Shown here: piece by piece, positions 62,832-64,000 of the stretch
How positions within the stretch are numbered: the stretch's first letter is position 1
How the letters are laid out: every line of letters starts with the position of its first letter
Assembly: GCA_965212245.1 (NCBI GenBank)
Contig: OZ243107.1
Span: 3,765,801 to 3,829,800, forward strand
From: CAKZNE01 sp040222435
Lineage (GTDB): Bacteria; Bacteroidota; Bacteroidia; Flavobacteriales; Schleiferiaceae
Reading direction: 5' to 3'
DNA length: 64,000 bases
Translations under genes and position numbers: made by a program
The notes under the pieces: model-generated
The model's input: the letters and a program-made list of their open reading frames with translations, nothing else
Databases searched by the model: none
What the model was told of the DNA's origin: nothing

Positions 62832-64000
62832 ATGGAGAATTTCATTGTTTCCGCCCGTAAATACCGTCCCCAGAACTTTGAAGAAGTTGTGGGTCAGCAA
62901 CATGTGACCCGTACGCTTCTGAATGCCATCAAACAAAACCACCTGGCACAGGCCCTCCTGTTTACCGGGCCACGTGGTGTAGGTAAAACTACCTGTGCCC
63001 GTATTCTGGCACGTATGATCAATACCGAAGCCGAAACGGATGTTGAGCAGGATTTTGCTTTCAACATTTTTGAACTGGATGCTGCCTCCAATAATTCAGT
63101 AGATGATATACGAAGCCTTATTGATCAGGTGCGCTTCGCTCCGCAGGCCGGCCAATACAAAGTATATATTATTGATGAGGTACACATGCTTTCACAAGCG
63201 GCCTTCAATGCATTTTTGAAAACCCTGGAAGAACCGCCCAGGCACGCTATTTTCATTTTAGCTACTACGGAGAAGCACAAAATCATTCCCACTATTTTAA
63301 GCCGCTGCCAGATCTTTGATTTTAAGCGGATAACCGTTGAAGATATTGCCTCGCACCTCCAATCTGTAGCCACGCAGGAAGGTGTGCAGGCTGAACCTGA
63401 AGCTTTGCATATTATTGCTCAAAAAGCCGATGGAGCTTTAAGGGATGCTCTGTCTATTTTTTGACCGCATTGTTTCATTTTCCGGGCAAACCATTACGTA
63501 CCGGGATGTGATTGACAATCTCCGCATACTGGATTACGATTACTATTTCCGTACCGTAGATCATATCCGTAATGGGGAGTCAGCGGAATTGTTACTGCTT
63601 TTTAATGACATACTGGATAATGGATTTGACGGTCACTTATTCTTAAACGGACTGGCCGGCCATTTCAGAGATCTGCTGGTATGTAAGGATCCTAAAACGC
63701 TGGAGCTTCTGGAGGTTGCGGAGACTACTAAGCAAAGGTACCGTGAGCAGGCTCAGAGTCTTGATATGCTATTTGCTTTGAAAGCCCTTAAGCTGCTTAA
63801 TGAATGTGATGTACGCTATAAAGGCAGCAATAGCCCCCGGCTGTTGGTAGAATTAGCACTACTTCAGTTGGCCCATCCGGAAAACGAAGGGGCTGAAAAA
63901 AAAAAAGCCTGATCACAAACCCTTAAGCAGCAGGCCGGCTGCACAGGCCTCTACGCCTCCTGTTTCGTCTGATCCGGTAGTAAAAACCCAACAAAAGTCA
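62832..64000 (+). CDS. dnaX: DNA polymerase III gamma/tau subunit (frame breaks; runs off the window)
   Basis: The clamp-loader ATPase. From 62832 the AAA+ domain shows KYRPQNFEEVVGQQHV, Walker A FTGPRGVGKTTCARILA, Walker B YIIDEVHMLSQAAFNAFLKT and TTEKHKIIPTILSRC. The usual zinc-module Cys cluster after Walker A is absent. The frame stops at 63464 right after RDALSIF, but the expected continuation DRIVSF...LDYDYYF follows in the next frame (T6 instead of T5). That frame in turn ends at 63912 just after an A11 run, while the frame reached with A10 continues to the window end as a Pro/Ala/Ser-rich tau-like linker. With T5 the short (gamma-like) product would be 359 residues. Confidence 0.85.
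63457..63462 (+). other. T6 frame break inside the AAA+ region of dnaX
   Basis: Six T where five would give the continuous reading RDALSIFDRIVSF. With six, TGA follows directly. The site lies within the conserved helicase-lid region, where no programmed frameshift is known, so a sequencing indel or a mutation is most likely. Confidence 0.6.
63896..63906 (+). other. A11 run at the gamma/tau boundary of dnaX (possible slippage site)
   Basis: With eleven A the frame reads EKKKA and stops (TGA at 63910-63912). With ten (or thirteen) A it reads EKKKPDHKPLSSRPAAQ and stays open to the window end. The position after domain III is where E. coli and Thermus thermophilus dnaX shift frames or slip to make two products. 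A -1 ribosomal shift would hit a TAA soon after, so slippage fits better. Confidence 0.55.

Noticed and set aside
1..64000. CRISPR arrays, tRNA, rRNA, insertion sequences and attachment sites
   Set aside because: None were recognised on reading both strands; no transposase or integrase motif and no regularly spaced repeats were seen.

Overview
The window looks like a chromosomal segment of a Bacteroidota bacterium, most likely a marine Flavobacteriales or Cryomorphaceae-like lineage (inference, no taxonomic search was run). The grounds are a complete Na+-translocating NQR operon, a type IX secretion (T9SS) plug protein, a T9SS C-terminal sorting domain, an LruC-domain lipoprotein, a TonB-dependent receptor with a carboxypeptidase-like N-terminal domain, a DUF3667 protein, signal peptides ending in AQ/GQ/SQ, and many -7 boxes of the Bacteroidota form TAnnTTTG.

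Layout. 1-837 is AT-rich and apparently non-coding. 838-3920 is a plus-strand cassette of a phage-tail-collar protein, a Ser/Thr-rich protein of unknown function and a basic protein of unknown function. 4117-5258 holds a 3' remnant of a type II secretion F gene and a DUF922-like gene whose signal peptide is out of frame across a G9 tract. 5263-14119 is apbE and nqrABCDEF on the minus strand, interrupted by a lone contractile-sheath gene on the plus strand (6446-7939). 14296-25150 is mixed housekeeping: T9SS plug, DUF3667 protein, Sua5, LptB, TatC, RecQ, a methyltransferase, a secreted propeller-like protein and an alkaline phosphatase. 25214-29907 is a TonB receptor, a small secreted protein, a LytS-like kinase and a LytTR regulator. 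30055-35286 is rfbC, a lytic transglycosylase, uvrA and a LOG protein, closed by two terminators and a convergent LruC lipoprotein gene.

37594-54896 is an exopolysaccharide locus: six glycosyltransferases, a Wzy-like polymerase, a Wzc-like chain-length protein with a degenerate ATPase domain, a half-length TolC-like outer-membrane protein, a phosphoglycosyl transferase fused to a receiver-like domain, a Wzx flippase and a hexapeptide acyltransferase. In its middle sit a lone receiver, an Hpt protein and a sigma-54 activator, with no histidine kinase nearby. 54934-61466 carries a T9SS-exported choice-of-anchor-B protein and topoisomerase IV (parE, a small membrane protein, parC). The window ends with ychF and the start of dnaX, whose reading frame breaks at T6 and at A11.

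How the genes fit together: NQR and ApbE are one functional unit (ApbE flavinylates NqrB and NqrC). The polysaccharide locus follows a Wzx/Wzy scheme with built-in response-regulator proteins. Most curious are the orphan sheath gene between nqrF and apbE, the collar/Ser-Thr-rich/basic protein cassette near it, the receiver-phosphoglycosyl-transferase fusion, and the homopolymer-linked frame breaks. The frame breaks could be biology (phase variation, transcriptional slippage) or base-calling errors; the sequence alone cannot decide.
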